A stretch of DNA of 64,000 nucleotides from Pleomorphomonas sp. (GTDB taxonomy: Bacteria; Pseudomonadota; Alphaproteobacteria; Rhizobiales; Pleomorphomonadaceae), in contig JARKNW010000031.1 of NCBI GenBank assembly GCA_029976075.1, forward strand, positions 1 to 64,000, written 5' to 3'. Both the position numbers and the translations under genes were made by a program. The notes beneath the pieces were generated by a model. It did no database searches, was not told where the DNA came from, and was given only the letters and a program-made list of their open reading frames with translations. Numbering within the stretch: position 1 is the first letter of the stretch; the number at the start of each line of letters is the position of its first letter. Shown here piece by piece: positions 9,240-18,140 of the stretch.

Positions 9240-9494
9240 GGCCGGCATGCTCCGATAGAACGGCAAAAGCCAGCATCTCAGAAGGCACTCTGCTTGGCGA
9301 GCTCTTTTTTGCCGCTTCCAATCAATGGCTTGGCTTCTATCACGTGTTGGAAATCCACAGGACTGCGCACTGTACTGGGATGGACGTGGAGAAAGATGGC
9401 CTGGCGATCGTTGGCTCCTGCCCTCTGTGGGTAAGGCAGGAAACCATCAACAGGACGAAGAAATGGGCATCGCGTAAACGGCACCTGTGGGTGC

Positions 9495-9503
9495 TGTGCA
9501 AAA
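9495..9503 (-). promoter_or_regulatory. DnaA box
   Basis: TGTGCAAAA is the reverse complement of TTTTGCACA, an exact fit to TTWTNCACA, 14 bases left of the first CtrA box. Confidence 0.7.
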
Positions 9504-9516
9504 GCGAAGCTGGCGC

Positions 9517-9531
9517 TTAACGGTTCATTAA
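9517..9531. promoter_or_regulatory. CtrA box 1 in oriC
   Basis: TTAACGGTTCATTAA is a perfect TTAA-N7-TTAA. CtrA bound here would be expected to block initiation or control hemE. Confidence 0.72.
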
Positions 9532-9551
9532 CTCTTCGGTGGTCATCCCCA

Positions 9552-9566
9552 TTAACCATTCGTTAA
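9552..9566. promoter_or_regulatory. CtrA box 2 in oriC
   Basis: TTAACCATTCGTTAA is a second perfect TTAA-N7-TTAA, starting 35 bases after the start of the first. A further TTAA half-site sits at 9590-9593, immediately before a DnaA box. Confidence 0.72.
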
Positions 9567-9595
9567 GAATTGCGGCATTCCGCCATTCGTTAAAG

Positions 9596-9604
9596 TTTTC
9601 CACA
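9596..9604 (+). promoter_or_regulatory. DnaA box
   Basis: TTTTCCACA is an exact fit to TTWTNCACA. It is two bases from the TTAA half-site at 9590-9593, so DnaA and CtrA could compete. Confidence 0.72.
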
Positions 9605-9790
9605 AAAGCCACAGCCTTGTGCTTCGAATGAAACTCCGACAGTGAGGAGAAGGGCCCCCACATGGTTCCGATTGTGGAGGGACGATAATCCCTGCTATCC
9701 CTCGGCAATAAGAAAAAGAAAATCTCTTCAAATAGGATTCTTGACTTGGATACGGCGGACGGCACGAGCACGACGAAGACGGACAAGGCG

Positions 9791-10822
9791 ATGAGCGAAC
9801 GTCGCGTTCTCAGAGTTCTCGCTGGAGAACGGCTGTGGCCTCCACCGGTTTGGATGATGCGTCAGGCAGGGCGCTACTTGCCCGAGTATCGAGCGACGAG
9901 AGCCAAAGCCGGATCTTTCCTTGATCTCTGCTACTCACCGGATTTCGCTACAGAGGTGACCTTGCAGCCGATCCGTCGCTTTGGCTTCGATGCGGCGATC
10001 CTGTTTTCCGATATCCTGGTAGTACCGCATGCACTCGGTCAGAAGGTTTGGTTCGTCGAAGGCGAAGGCCCTCGGCTGGAGCCGATCGATCTTGTTCGTC
10101 CTGGTCTTGAGCCCGATCGCTTGCTCGATCGGCTGAAGCCTGTCATCGAGGCGGTGTCGCGCATCCGCGGCGAGCTTCCTCGCGAAACGACGCTGCTAGG
10201 CTTTTGCGGTGCTCCCTGGACGCTTTTGACCTACATGATTGCCGGACGAGGCACGCCAGACCAGATGCCGGCACGGCGAGCCTCACTGATCGATTCTGTT
10301 GGTGTTGATCGGTTGGTCGACGTGCTTGTCGACGCTTCCATCGACTATCTTGCCGCCCAGTTAGTGGCGGGCGCCGACGCAGTGCAAATCTTTGATACCT
10401 GGGCGGGTGTGCTGGATGATGCCGGCTTTCGCCGTTTCGTCATCGAGCCGACCCGTCGGATTGTCGAGGGTTTGAGAAAACGAGTACCTGGAGCGCGGGT
10501 GATCGGGTTCCCGAAAGGGGCAGGTGGTCATCTTCCCGCGTTTGTTCGTGAGACAGGGGTTGATGCGGTGGGCGTCGACTGGCAGGCGTCGCTGGATTTC
10601 GTGCGAAGCGCCATCCAGCCTCTTGCCCCCGTACAGGGCAATCTCGATCCGTTGTATCTCGTCACCGGTGGTAAGCCGCTCGACGCGGCGGTGGACCGAA
10701 TTCTCGAGCGACTGGGCGAGGGAAGACTGGTCTTCAACCTGGGTCACGGAATTACGCCGGATGGTGCGATTGCCAATGTAGAGCGCATGCTGGCGCGGGT
10801 ACGGGATGCTGGGGGACGGTGA
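9791..10822 (+). CDS. hemE: uroporphyrinogen decarboxylase
   Basis: HemE removes four carboxyl groups from uroporphyrinogen III to give coproporphyrinogen III in heme synthesis. The N-terminal signature [17 protein letters not shown] and the second signature [13 protein letters not shown] are both present. I placed the start at the ATG of [10 protein letters not shown]; an in-frame ATG 45 bases upstream would only add residues not seen in the family. The protein is 343 residues. Its stop overlaps the start of hemJ, so the two heme genes are coupled. Confidence 0.96.
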   Translation: MSERRVLRVLAGERLWPPPVWMMRQAGRYLPEYRATRAKAGSFLDLCYSPDFATEVTLQPIRRFGFDAAILFSDILVVPHALGQKVWFVEGEGPRLEPIDLVRPGLEPDRLLDRLKPVIEAVSRIRGELPRETTLLGFCGAPWTLLTYMIAGRGTPDQMPARRASLIDSVGVDRLVDVLVDASIDYLAAQLVAGADAVQIFDTWAGVLDDAGFRRFVIEPTRRIVEGLRKRVPGARVIGFPKGAGGHLPAFVRETGVDAVGVDWQASLDFVRSAIQPLAPVQGNLDPLYLVTGGKPLDAAVDRILERLGEGRLVFNLGHGITPDGAIANVERMLARVRDAGGR

Positions 10823-11256
10823 TGGGCGTGGGTTATGATTGGATCAAGATCGGCCATCTGTTTTCAGTGATTGCCTGGATGGCGGGAATTTTCTATTTGC
10901 CGCGCCTTTTTGTTTATCACGCTGACGCCGAGACAGGTTCCGTCCAGTCGGAGACGTTCAAAGTCATGGAGCGCCGCCTGCTCAGGGGCATCATGCGGCC
11001 GGCCATGTATGGCACATGGGTTTTTGGCCTTTGGCTCGGCGTGAAGGGAGGATGGTTTTCCGCTTCGTCCTGGCTTTGGCTGAAGCTGCTTCTGGTGCTT
11101 GGCCTTACCGTCTATCATTATCAGCTCGACGCTTGGCGGAAGGCGTTCGAGCGTGACGCCAACAGGCACGATTCGCGTTTCTTTCGGATGATGAACGAGC
11201 TTCCCACGCTCATCTTGTTCGCCATCCTTATCTTGGTCGTGCTGAAACCCTTCTGA
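10819..11256 (+). CDS. hemJ: protoporphyrinogen oxidase HemJ
   Basis: HemJ is a small inner-membrane protein that oxidises protoporphyrinogen IX to protoporphyrin IX in bacteria without HemG or HemY. The 145-residue protein has four predicted membrane helices and the N-terminal [14 protein letters not shown] with the conserved His, then [17 protein letters not shown] at 10819 shares GTGA with the hemE stop; the ATG at 10822 is equally possible. Pairing with hemE supports the role in heme synthesis. Confidence 0.92.
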   Translation: MMGVGYDWIKIGHLFSVIAWMAGIFYLPRLFVYHADAETGSVQSETFKVMERRLLRGIMRPAMYGTWVFGLWLGVKGGWFSASSWLWLKLLLVLGLTVYHYQLDAWRKAFERDANRHDSRFFRMMNELPTLILFAILILVVLKPF

Positions 11257-11443
11257 GAATGGGTATGATGCCGGAGCACCGCTTGCCGTCTTGCCGCGCT
11301 TGGCGGAACAAGGTATAGCGAAATCTGTCCCTCGCTTCGCGTGCAGGCGTTTTCCGGACGAGGAGGTCCGGGAAGGTTCTCCCACGACGGTTCTCAGCCG
11401 TTGCTGCCAGCCCGCGTTTTTCGGAAAAGATCGTCGATGTGTA

Positions 11444-11472
11444 TCCCCGATAGGGGAGTTTTCTGTTTTCGG
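11444..11472 (+). terminator. hairpin with T-rich tail in the rho leader
   Basis: TCCCC-GATA-GGGGA (11444-11457) is followed by GTTTTCTGTTTTC, and ends about 40 bases before the rho start codon. It looks like an intrinsic terminator or attenuator, either ending the hemE-hemJ transcript or controlling rho itself. The remaining hemJ-rho gap (from 11257) shows no gene. Confidence 0.5.
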
Positions 11473-11510
11473 CTTCGATTCCCATTTTCCAACCAAGAGA
11501 TGCCTTGTCC

Positions 11511-12776
11511 ATGTCGGAGATGAAACTCCAGGATCTCAAGAAGAAGACCCCCACCGAACTTCTTGCCGTTGCGGAAGAGGTCGAGGTGGAAAATGCCTCG
11601 ACCATGCGCAAGCAGGAACTGCTGTTTGCGATCTTGAAGCAGCTCGCCGAACAGGAAGTCGATATCATCGGCGAGGGCGTCGTCGAGGTGCTTCAGGATG
11701 GTTTCGGCTTCCTGCGTTCGCCCGACGCCAATTATCTGCCGGGTCCTGACGATATCTACATCTCCCCGGCTCAGATTCGCCGCTTCTCGCTTCGTACGGG
11801 CGACACCGTCGAAGGTCAGATCCGAAGCCCAAAGGAAGGCGAGCGCTATTTTGCGCTGCTCAAGGTCAATACGGTCAATTTCGAAGACCCTGAGAAGGCA
11901 CGTCACAAAGTACACTTCGATAACCTGACACCGCTTTATCCCGATGAGCGGTTCCGCATGGAAGTCGAGGGCGTGCCGTCGAAGGATTTCTCGGCTAGGG
12001 TCATCGATATCGTCGCGCCGCTTGGCAAGGGCCAGCGTGCACTGATCGTTGCTCCGCCGCGTACCGGCAAGACCGTACTGCTGCAGAATATCGCCCACTC
12101 GATCACCACCAATCATCCCGAGTGCTATCTCATCGTTCTCTTGATCGACGAACGTCCTGAGGAAGTGACGGACATGCAGCGCTCGGTGCGCGGCGAGGTG
12201 GTTTCCTCGACCTTCGACGAGCCGGCGACCCGCCACGTCCAGGTAGCGGAGATGGTCATCGAGAAGGCCAAGCGTCTTGTCGAGCACGGCCGCGACGTCG
12301 TCATTCTCCTCGATTCGATCACCCGCCTCGGCCGTGCCTACAACACGGTGGTGCCGTCTTCCGGCAAAGTTCTGACGGGCGGTGTCGACGCCAATGCCCT
12401 GCAGCGGCCCAAGCGCTTCTTCGGTGCGGCTCGAAACATCGAACAAGGCGGATCGTTGACCATCATCGCTACGGCGCTGATTGATACCGGTAGCCGCATG
12501 GACGAAGTCATCTTCGAAGAATTCAAGGGCACCGGCAACTCCGAGATCATTCTGGATCGCAAGATCTCAGACAAGCGTGTGTTCCCGGCCATCGACATTC
12601 AGCGTTCTGGCACCCGCAAGGAAGACCTGCTGGTGGTACCGGACAAACTCAAGAAGACCTTCGTTCTCCGCCGCATTCTCAATCCGATGGGAACCACCGA
12701 TGCGACCGAGTTCCTGCTCGATAAGCTCCGGCAGACACGGACTAACAGCGATTTCTTCGATTCGATGAACACCTAA
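11511..12776 (+). CDS. rho: transcription termination factor Rho
   Basis: Rho is the hexameric RNA helicase that ends transcription at C-rich unstructured RNA. The N-terminal helix bundle and cold-shock-like RNA-binding domain (GFGFLRSP, about residue 60) are followed by the ATPase domain with Walker A APPRTGKT, Walker [11 protein letters not shown] and the Q-loop/R-loop region. The ATG of [12 protein letters not shown] was chosen because family members start there; a TTG six bases upstream is in frame. It is 421 residues, full length. A strong hairpin follows the gene. Confidence 0.97.
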   Translation: MSEMKLQDLKKKTPTELLAVAEEVEVENASTMRKQELLFAILKQLAEQEVDIIGEGVVEVLQDGFGFLRSPDANYLPGPDDIYISPAQIRRFSLRTGDTVEGQIRSPKEGERYFALLKVNTVNFEDPEKARHKVHFDNLTPLYPDERFRMEVEGVPSKDFSARVIDIVAPLGKGQRALIVAPPRTGKTVLLQNIAHSITTNHPECYLIVLLIDERPEEVTDMQRSVRGEVVSSTFDEPATRHVQVAEMVIEKAKRLVEHGRDVVILLDSITRLGRAYNTVVPSSGKVLTGGVDANALQRPKRFFGAARNIEQGGSLTIIATALIDTGSRMDEVIFEEFKGTGNSEIILDRKISDKRVFPAIDIQRSGTRKEDLLVVPDKLKKTFVLRRILNPMGTTDATEFLLDKLRQTRTNSDFFDSMNT

Positions 12777-12789
12777 CGACCCGGTTTGG

Positions 12790-12805
12790 TGTTTCACGTG
12801 AATCA
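12790..12805. promoter_or_regulatory. parS: parS site, one mismatch
   Basis: TGTTTCACGTGAATCA differs from the palindrome TGTTTCACGTGAAACA at one base. It begins 14 bases after the rho stop codon, about 5.3 kb from parB. ParB bound here would nucleate the partition complex. Confidence 0.75.
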
Positions 12806-12850
12806 TCGGCGGTCATCAATTCGGCGCCGGTTTGATTTGGAAAATGAATC

Positions 12851-12873
12851 AATGGGCCCTTATGGGGCCCATT
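12851..12873 (+). terminator. terminator after rho
   Basis: AATGGGCCC-TTATG-GGGCCCATT is a perfect 9-bp stem. The tail is only moderately T-rich. Confidence 0.7.
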
Positions 12874-12967
12874 GTCGTTTGAAATCATAGCTTAAGGTCG
12901 TGGTTCCAACATTTTGGGCCGGTCATCTGGTTAGTCAAATGATGAATCTGGATGTAAGGATTGAGTC

Positions 12968-14266
12968 GTGACCGATACGATTTTTGCTCTCTCTTCTGGG
13001 GCGCCCCCGAGCGGTGTTGCGGTGGTCCGTGTTTCAGGGCCCGCTGTTCGATTCGTACTCGAAACAACGATCGGTGAGACACCAAAACCCCGATACGCGG
13101 CGTTGAAAATGATCCGTGACGCGGCTCGAGAGACGATCGATCAAGGGCTTGTCCTCTTTTTCCCGGGGCCGGCCAGTTTTACCGGTGAGGATGTTGCGGA
13201 GTTCCAGTTGCACGGCGGACGCGCCGTTATCAGCTCCTTCCTTTCCTTTCTTGGCGCTCTGCCTGGGCTGAGGCTGGCGGAGGCCGGAGAGTTTACCCGC
13301 CGTGCTTTCGAACATGGTCGCATCGACCTTACGGAAGCAGAAGGCCTGGCCGACTTGATTTCAGCCGATACCGATGCCCAGCGGCGACAGGCGTTGCGGT
13401 TGGCGGGTGGTACGTTTCGCACTCGGGCCGACGGTTGGCGTCGATCGCTTATCGATCTTCGGGCAAGTGTCGAAGCTGATCTCGACTTTTCGGACCAGGA
13501 TGACGTTCCGGCGGAAATCTCCACTGAGGTGTATGCCGGCATTCGTGACTTGCGGGACCAAATGGAACGCGAGTTAGTGGCCGGTCTGCGTGGCGAGCGT
13601 ATTCGCGACGGTTTCGAGGTGGTGGTGCTCGGTCCGCCCAACGCTGGCAAGTCTAGCCTCGTGAACGCGCTGGCCGACCGTGACGTGGCTATTGTTACCG
13701 ACATTCCAGGAACCACGCGCGATCTTCTGGAGGTCCGCCTCGATCTCGAGGGGTATGCCGTCAACCTGGTGGATACGGCGGGGCTCCGAGATGGCGGTGA
13801 TGCTATTGAGGCGGAAGGTATGCGGCGGGGCAGGGCGAGAGCATCCGCCGCCGATCTCATCCTCTGGCTCGACGAAGGGGACGCCGTGCCGCCGAATGAT
13901 GTGGCAAGCCTCGGCGTCGAGATGCTTTGCCTGAGGACGAAGGCTGATCTTCGTGGCTGTCAGGACGCTGAGAGCTCCGTCTCGGTTCATGATCGCGGGT
14001 CAATCGACACGCTTCTTGGTGTGTTGGCTCTAAAGGCGGCAGGTCGCCTCCGTGGCGAACCGCCATTGGTCAGTCGGGCGCGTCAGCGCTTGTGCCTTGA
14101 GCAAGCGGTAGAGTCGCTCAAGAAGGCGGAGCTTGAAGGGTTACCCACGGAGATTGTTGCCGATCACCTGCGCCGGGCCGGCGATGCGCTGGGCCGGTTG
14201 ACCGGACGTATCGATGTGGAGGAAGTTCTTGGATCAATATTCTCGACGTTTTGCGTGGGGAAATAA
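12968..14266 (+). CDS. mnmE: tRNA modification GTPase MnmE
   Basis: MnmE works with MnmG to add the (carboxymethyl)aminomethyl group to uridine 34 of certain tRNAs. It starts at GTG. The N-terminal tetrahydrofolate-binding domain (1-120), the embedded Ras-like G domain with G1 GPPNAGKSS (222-230) and G3 DTAGLRD (269-275), and the C-terminal CVGK with the conserved Cys (429) are present. Length is 432 residues. The gene is flanked by the two parS sites. Confidence 0.96.
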   Translation: MTDTIFALSSGAPPSGVAVVRVSGPAVRFVLETTIGETPKPRYAALKMIRDAARETIDQGLVLFFPGPASFTGEDVAEFQLHGGRAVISSFLSFLGALPGLRLAEAGEFTRRAFEHGRIDLTEAEGLADLISADTDAQRRQALRLAGGTFRTRADGWRRSLIDLRASVEADLDFSDQDDVPAEISTEVYAGIRDLRDQMERELVAGLRGERIRDGFEVVVLGPPNAGKSSLVNALADRDVAIVTDIPGTTRDLLEVRLDLEGYAVNLVDTAGLRDGGDAIEAEGMRRGRARASAADLILWLDEGDAVPPNDVASLGVEMLCLRTKADLRGCQDAESSVSVHDRGSIDTLLGVLALKAAGRLRGEPPLVSRARQRLCLEQAVESLKKAELEGLPTEIVADHLRRAGDALGRLTGRIDVEEVLGSIFSTFCVGK

Positions 14267-14359
14267 CCGATTCTCTCCCGAAACGAATCGAGACGATTTT
14301 GGCCTTATGAGTTTGTGTTGAGGGTCGCGAGATTAGGCCGAGTCGTAAAAAATTAACGG

Positions 14360-14375
14360 TGTTTCACGTGAAACA
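14360..14375. promoter_or_regulatory. parS: parS site, perfect palindrome
   Basis: TGTTTCACGTGAAACA is the exact 16-bp ParB-binding palindrome known from many bacteria. It lies 3.8 kb upstream of parB. Confidence 0.92.
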
Positions 14376-14385
14376 CTCCACAGCT

Positions 14386-14394
14386 TGTGGAAAA
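14386..14394 (-). promoter_or_regulatory. DnaA box beside parS
   Basis: TGTGGAAAA is the reverse complement of TTTTCCACA and fits TTWTNCACA exactly. It lies 10 bases to the right of parS. Confidence 0.55.
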
Positions 14395-14484
14395 GTCATC
14401 GGATTCGCCTCCGAACCGAATCCGGAAATCCGGCATGCGGCTCTCCTCGTACCCCGGAAAGCGCAGAAAACCGCGCTTTCGGCT

Positions 14485-14514
14485 TTGACCTAGCAGGCCA
14501 ACTTGCCCTATTAA
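14485..14514 (+). promoter_or_regulatory. candidate promoter for mnmG-rsmG-parAB
   Basis: TTGACC and TATTAA are separated by 18 bases, a reasonable sigma-70 arrangement, and lie about 120 bases before mnmG. Confidence 0.4.
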
Positions 14515-14632
14515 GGCCGTCCTGAACATCGGATCCCAAGGCGATCAGCCGGGATCGAGCGTGGATAACACTAGTCGATCCACTGTGATTGGCATCCATG
14601 TTTAGTAGAGACAGGCAGATATCGGAGCCAAG

Positions 14633-16513
14633 GTGAGCGATTTCGAACGCTTTGACGTGATTGTCATTGGAGGCGGCCACGCGGGCGCCGAGGCGGCACA
14701 CGCGGCCGCCCGCAGCGGAGCCAGAACGGCGTTGGTCACCCACAACTTCTCGACCATCGGCGCGATGTCCTGCAACCCGGCGATCGGCGGCCTAGGGAAA
14801 GGCCATCTGGTGCGCGAGGTCGATGCCCTAGATGGGTTGATGGGGCGGGTGGCGGATGCTGCCGGAATCCAGTTCCGACTGCTCAACCGACGCAAAGGGC
14901 CAGCTGTCCGCGGCCCGCGCGCCCAGGCTGATCGCAAGCTCTATAAGGCTGCGATGCAAGCCGCGATCTCGGCGACAGCCAATTTGGTCGTCATCGAAGG
15001 GGAGGCCGACGATCTCGAGATATCGGATGGCGGCATCACGGCCGTTATCATGGCAGATGGCCGTCGTCTCTCATGTGGTGCGGTTGTCTTGACTACCGGA
15101 ACGTTCCTGTCAGGCCTCATTCATCTCGGACCCAAAACGACGCCGGCTGGCCGCATCGGCGAGAAGCCAGCCATGGGTCTCTCGAGAACGCTGGCGCGGA
15201 TAGGTCTGCGCCTCGGTCGTCTCAAGACGGGCACTCCGCCTAGGCTCGACCGACATTCGATCGATTATGCATCGTTGGAGGCCCAACCCGGCGATGACGA
15301 ACCCGAACCTTTCTCAACGCTGACAACGGCTATCACCCAGCCGCAGATTGCCTGCCATATCACCCGAACCAGCGATGCTACCCACCGGGTCATCCGGGAC
15401 AACGTCCATCGATCGCCAATGTACTCAGGGCAAATCGGCAGCCGGGGACCGCGCTATTGTCCATCCATCGAGGACAAGATCGTTCGCTTCGGGGACCGCG
15501 ATGGTCATCAGATCTTTCTGGAGCCGGAAGGCCTCGATAGCGATCTCGTCTATCCAAACGGCATTTCGACCTCGCTGCCAGAGGATGTGCAGGAGGCGAT
15601 CATTGCCTCCATTCCCGGTCTCGAACGGGCGCGCATCGTCCAGTATGGCTACGCCATCGAGTATGATCATATCGATCCGAGAGAGTTGCAGCCCACGCTG
15701 GAAGCCAAGAAGTTGCCCGGGTTGTTTCTCGCCGGCCAAATCAACGGCACGACCGGCTATGAAGAGGCGGCGGCACAGGGAATGGTCGCCGGGATCAACG
15801 CAGCCCGTCGTGCCGGTGGAGCCGACGGCATCACCTTTGATCGAGCCGAGGCCTATCTCGGTGTGATGATCGACGATCTCGTTACCAAAGGGATCAGCGA
15901 GCCCTATCGGATGTTCACCTCGCGCGCCGAGTATCGGTTGTCGCTGCGGGCCGATAACGCCGACCAGCGCCTGACGGAGCGCGGCGTTGCGTTGGGCGTC
16001 GTTGGATCGACGCGCTCGCTCGCCTTCACGGCGAAAATGGATGCACTGGGACAGGCGCGACAGGTGGCGCGTTCGTTGTCGCTCAGCCCGCGTGAGGCCG
16101 AAGGGTACGGCCTGGCGCTCAATCAAGACGGCGTGCGCCGGACCGCCTACGAGCTTTTGGCCTATCCGGACATGTCGCTTGCGCGCCTCGCCACGATATG
16201 GCCGGAGCTTGGTGGTCTGGATGAGGTGACGACGGCAGCGCTGGAAACCGAGGCGCTTTATGCCGTCTATCTCGATCGGCAGGATGCCGATATCGCGGCA
16301 TTCCGTCGCGACGAGGCTCGCGCGCTGCCCTCCGATCTCGATTATTCAACAGTTACCGGTCTATCCAACGAGGTCAGACAGAGGCTCGAAGCCGTGCGCC
16401 CTGCGACGCTGGGCCAAGCAAACCGTATCGACGGCGTAACGCCGGCCAGCCTGACCTTGCTGCTCGCCCATCTGCGCAAGCTTGCAGCTCAGTTGCGGGG
16501 GGAGGTGGCCTGA
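14633..16513 (+). CDS. mnmG: tRNA uridine-5-carboxymethylaminomethyl modification enzyme MnmG
   Basis: MnmG (GidA) is the FAD enzyme that partners MnmE in modifying wobble uridines. The FAD-binding glycine motif is [10 protein letters not shown] (about 13-22), the catalytic Cys lies in [13 protein letters not shown], and the C-terminal MnmE-binding helical domain is complete. The start is GTG with GGAG 7 bases upstream. It is 626 residues. Its stop overlaps the rsmG start by one base (TGATG). Confidence 0.97.
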   Translation: MSDFERFDVIVIGGGHAGAEAAHAAARSGARTALVTHNFSTIGAMSCNPAIGGLGKGHLVREVDALDGLMGRVADAAGIQFRLLNRRKGPAVRGPRAQADRKLYKAAMQAAISATANLVVIEGEADDLEISDGGITAVIMADGRRLSCGAVVLTTGTFLSGLIHLGPKTTPAGRIGEKPAMGLSRTLARIGLRLGRLKTGTPPRLDRHSIDYASLEAQPGDDEPEPFSTLTTAITQPQIACHITRTSDATHRVIRDNVHRSPMYSGQIGSRGPRYCPSIEDKIVRFGDRDGHQIFLEPEGLDSDLVYPNGISTSLPEDVQEAIIASIPGLERARIVQYGYAIEYDHIDPRELQPTLEAKKLPGLFLAGQINGTTGYEEAAAQGMVAGINAARRAGGADGITFDRAEAYLGVMIDDLVTKGISEPYRMFTSRAEYRLSLRADNADQRLTERGVALGVVGSTRSLAFTAKMDALGQARQVARSLSLSPREAEGYGLALNQDGVRRTAYELLAYPDMSLARLATIWPELGGLDEVTTAALETEALYAVYLDRQDADIAAFRRDEARALPSDLDYSTVTGLSNEVRQRLEAVRPATLGQANRIDGVTPASLTLLLAHLRKLAAQLRGEVA

Positions 16514-17214
16514 TGGCCGGTAAGGATACAGACAGGACCGTCCTGAAAGCAGCAGACGATCTTGATGCCGTTCGGGCAATCCTGCCGATCGACGTCGATA
16601 TGGAGGCGCGCTTCGTCGCCTATGTCGAGCTGGTTCGCAAATGGCAGCCAGTAAAGAACCTGGTGGCACCCTCGACACTGCCAGACATCTGGCGACGTCA
16701 TGTCGCCGACGGGGCGCAGGCTTTCGCTGCGCTACCAACCGCCAAAACTTGGCTTGATCTCGGATCCGGGGCCGGTTTTCCGGGGCTTGTCACTGCCATT
16801 CTGCTGGCAGGCGTCGAAGGTGGCTCGGTGACCCTCGTGGAATCCAATGGCCGCAAGGCTGCGTTCCTGCAAACCGTGGCACGCGAACTGAAGTTACCTG
16901 CCAAGATCCTATCTGATCGGATCGAGTCGATACCGGAACGATTGACGGGCAATCGATTCGAGGCCGTGTCGGCTCGTGCGCTCGCCTCGCTCGACAAGCT
17001 CTTGGTCTATGCCGAGCCTTGGCTGGTAGCCGGCGCGAAGGGTGTTTTCCACAAGGGCCAGGATTTTGCTGCCGAACGCCGCCAAGCCGCTCTCTCGTGG
17101 GGCTTCGATCTGGTAGAACATCAAAGCCGGATCGAGCCCGACAGTCGTATCGTCGTCCTAGACAATGTCCGCCGGCTGCCCGCTGCCGGTTTTCCAGAGC
17201 AGGATGCCCGCTGA
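16513..17214 (+). CDS. rsmG: 16S rRNA (guanine527-N7)-methyltransferase
   Basis: RsmG (GidB) methylates G527 of 16S rRNA using SAM. The SAM loop LDLGSGAGFPG (about residues 79-89) and the VSARALASLDKL motif are visible in a protein of 233 residues. It is joined to mnmG and parA by TGATG-type overlaps at both ends, the classic gid-par arrangement. Confidence 0.95.
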   Translation: MAGKDTDRTVLKAADDLDAVRAILPIDVDMEARFVAYVELVRKWQPVKNLVAPSTLPDIWRRHVADGAQAFAALPTAKTWLDLGSGAGFPGLVTAILLAGVEGGSVTLVESNGRKAAFLQTVARELKLPAKILSDRIESIPERLTGNRFEAVSARALASLDKLLVYAEPWLVAGAKGVFHKGQDFAAERRQAALSWGFDLVEHQSRIEPDSRIVVLDNVRRLPAAGFPEQDAR

Positions 17215-18041
17215 TGAACCGCCTTCCTTCAAGCCCTCGCGTGTTATCGCTGGCCAACCAAAAAGGTGGCGTCGGCAAGACAACGACCGCGATCAACCTC
17301 GGTACTGCACTGGCGGCCATCGGTGAGGAGGTGTTGATCGTTGACCTCGATCCGCAGGGCAACGCATCGACCGGCCTCGGCATCGATCGCAAGTCACGCA
17401 AGGTTTCGACCTACGACATTCTGATTGGCGAGGCCGAACTGCGGGAAGCGTTGGTGCCGACTGCGGTGCCGCGCCTTACCGTCGCGCCGTCGACGCTCGA
17501 CAATCTTGGCGTCGAGCTGGAGATCGCCAGTTCCGGAGATCGCGCCTATCGCCTCAGGAAGGCGATCGCCCGGCATGTGGAAGCGGTGGAGGAGCAGGGG
17601 GAAAAGCGCTTCACCTACGTGCTGATCGACTGCCCGCCGTCGCTCAACCTCTTGACCATCAACGCGCTGTCGGCGTCGCATTCCATCCTGGTGCCGCTGC
17701 AGTGCGAGTTCTTCGCCCTTGAGGGCTTGTCGCAGCTTCTTTCGACCGTGGAGCAGGTCAAGCGCAGCCTGAACCCGGAACTGGGCATCCATGGCATCGT
17801 GCTGACCATGTACGATGGTCGTAACAATCTCAGCGCCCAGGTGGTTCAGGACGTTCGAACCAATATGGGCGATACCGTTTACGAGACGATCATTCCTCGT
17901 AACGTCCGCGTTTCCGAGGCTCCGTCCTACGGTAAGCCGGCACTCCTCTACGATTTGAAGTGTAGCGGTAGTCAGGCCTATCTGAAGCTGGCCTCCGAGA
18001 TCATCCAGCGTGAGCGCCGCTTCCGTGCGGTGGCCGCGTAA
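17214..18041 (+). CDS. parA: chromosome partitioning ATPase ParA
   Basis: ParA is a Walker-type ATPase that binds DNA non-specifically and moves ParB-parS complexes to the new pole. The deviant Walker A KGGVGKTT is at residues 17-24, with DLDPQGNAS and the Walker B LIDCPPSLN after it. The ATG at 17214 overlaps the rsmG stop; reading further upstream gives unrelated sequence. It is 275 residues, the usual size for a chromosomal ParA without an HTH extension. Confidence 0.97.
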   Translation: MNRLPSSPRVLSLANQKGGVGKTTTAINLGTALAAIGEEVLIVDLDPQGNASTGLGIDRKSRKVSTYDILIGEAELREALVPTAVPRLTVAPSTLDNLGVELEIASSGDRAYRLRKAIARHVEAVEEQGEKRFTYVLIDCPPSLNLLTINALSASHSILVPLQCEFFALEGLSQLLSTVEQVKRSLNPELGIHGIVLTMYDGRNNLSAQVVQDVRTNMGDTVYETIIPRNVRVSEAPSYGKPALLYDLKCSGSQAYLKLASEIIQRERRFRAVAA

Positions 18042-18053
18042 AGCGTTTCTCAT

Positions 18054-18073
18054 CCGAAACGAGGCCGTTTCGG
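18054..18073. repeat. hairpin between parA and parB
   Basis: CCGAAACG-AGGC-CGTTTCGG is a perfect 8-bp stem in the 99-base parA-parB gap. There is no T-tract, so it is more likely an mRNA-processing or stability element than a full terminator. Confidence 0.5.
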
Positions 18074-18140
18074 TCGGACGCATGGCAATGGGACCCTCTG
18101 GTTAAACCCGGGGGTCGATGAAGAGAGCGAAGGTGAAGTC

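Larger units (their letters stand above)
9240..9790. other. oriC: putative chromosomal replication origin (oriC)
   Basis: This 551-base gap between ppsR and hemE holds no credible gene. It contains two exact DnaA boxes (TTWTNCACA) at 9495-9503 and 9596-9604, weaker matches at 9351-9359 and 9426-9434, two perfect TTAA-N7-TTAA CtrA boxes at 9517-9531 and 9552-9566, a half-site at 9590-9593, and an AT-rich stretch at about 9685-9740 that could unwind. In Caulobacter the origin lies between hemE and the RP001 homologue and is repressed by CtrA; the same neighbours and sites occur here. The hemE promoter must also lie here. Confidence 0.82.
14267..14632. other. mnmE-mnmG intergenic region with parS and DnaA boxes
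   Basis: This 366-base stretch holds no gene. It contains a perfect parS (14360-14375), a DnaA box (14386-14394) that is half of the palindrome TCCACA-GCT-TGTGGA (14377-14391), a one-mismatch DnaA box (14560-14568) and a plausible promoter for mnmG (14485-14514). A TTAA half-site lies just left of parS at 14353-14356. It is a secondary origin candidate, but the ppsR-hemE gap is stronger because it has full CtrA boxes. Confidence 0.6.

Noticed and set aside
9335-9355. CACGTG near the left end of the origin gap as another parS
   Set aside because: Only the central hexamer matches; about six of the other ten positions differ.
9517-9786. 89-residue minus-strand frame in the origin gap
   Set aside because: It runs over both CtrA boxes, has no ribosome binding site, and would put a gene in a region best explained as oriC.
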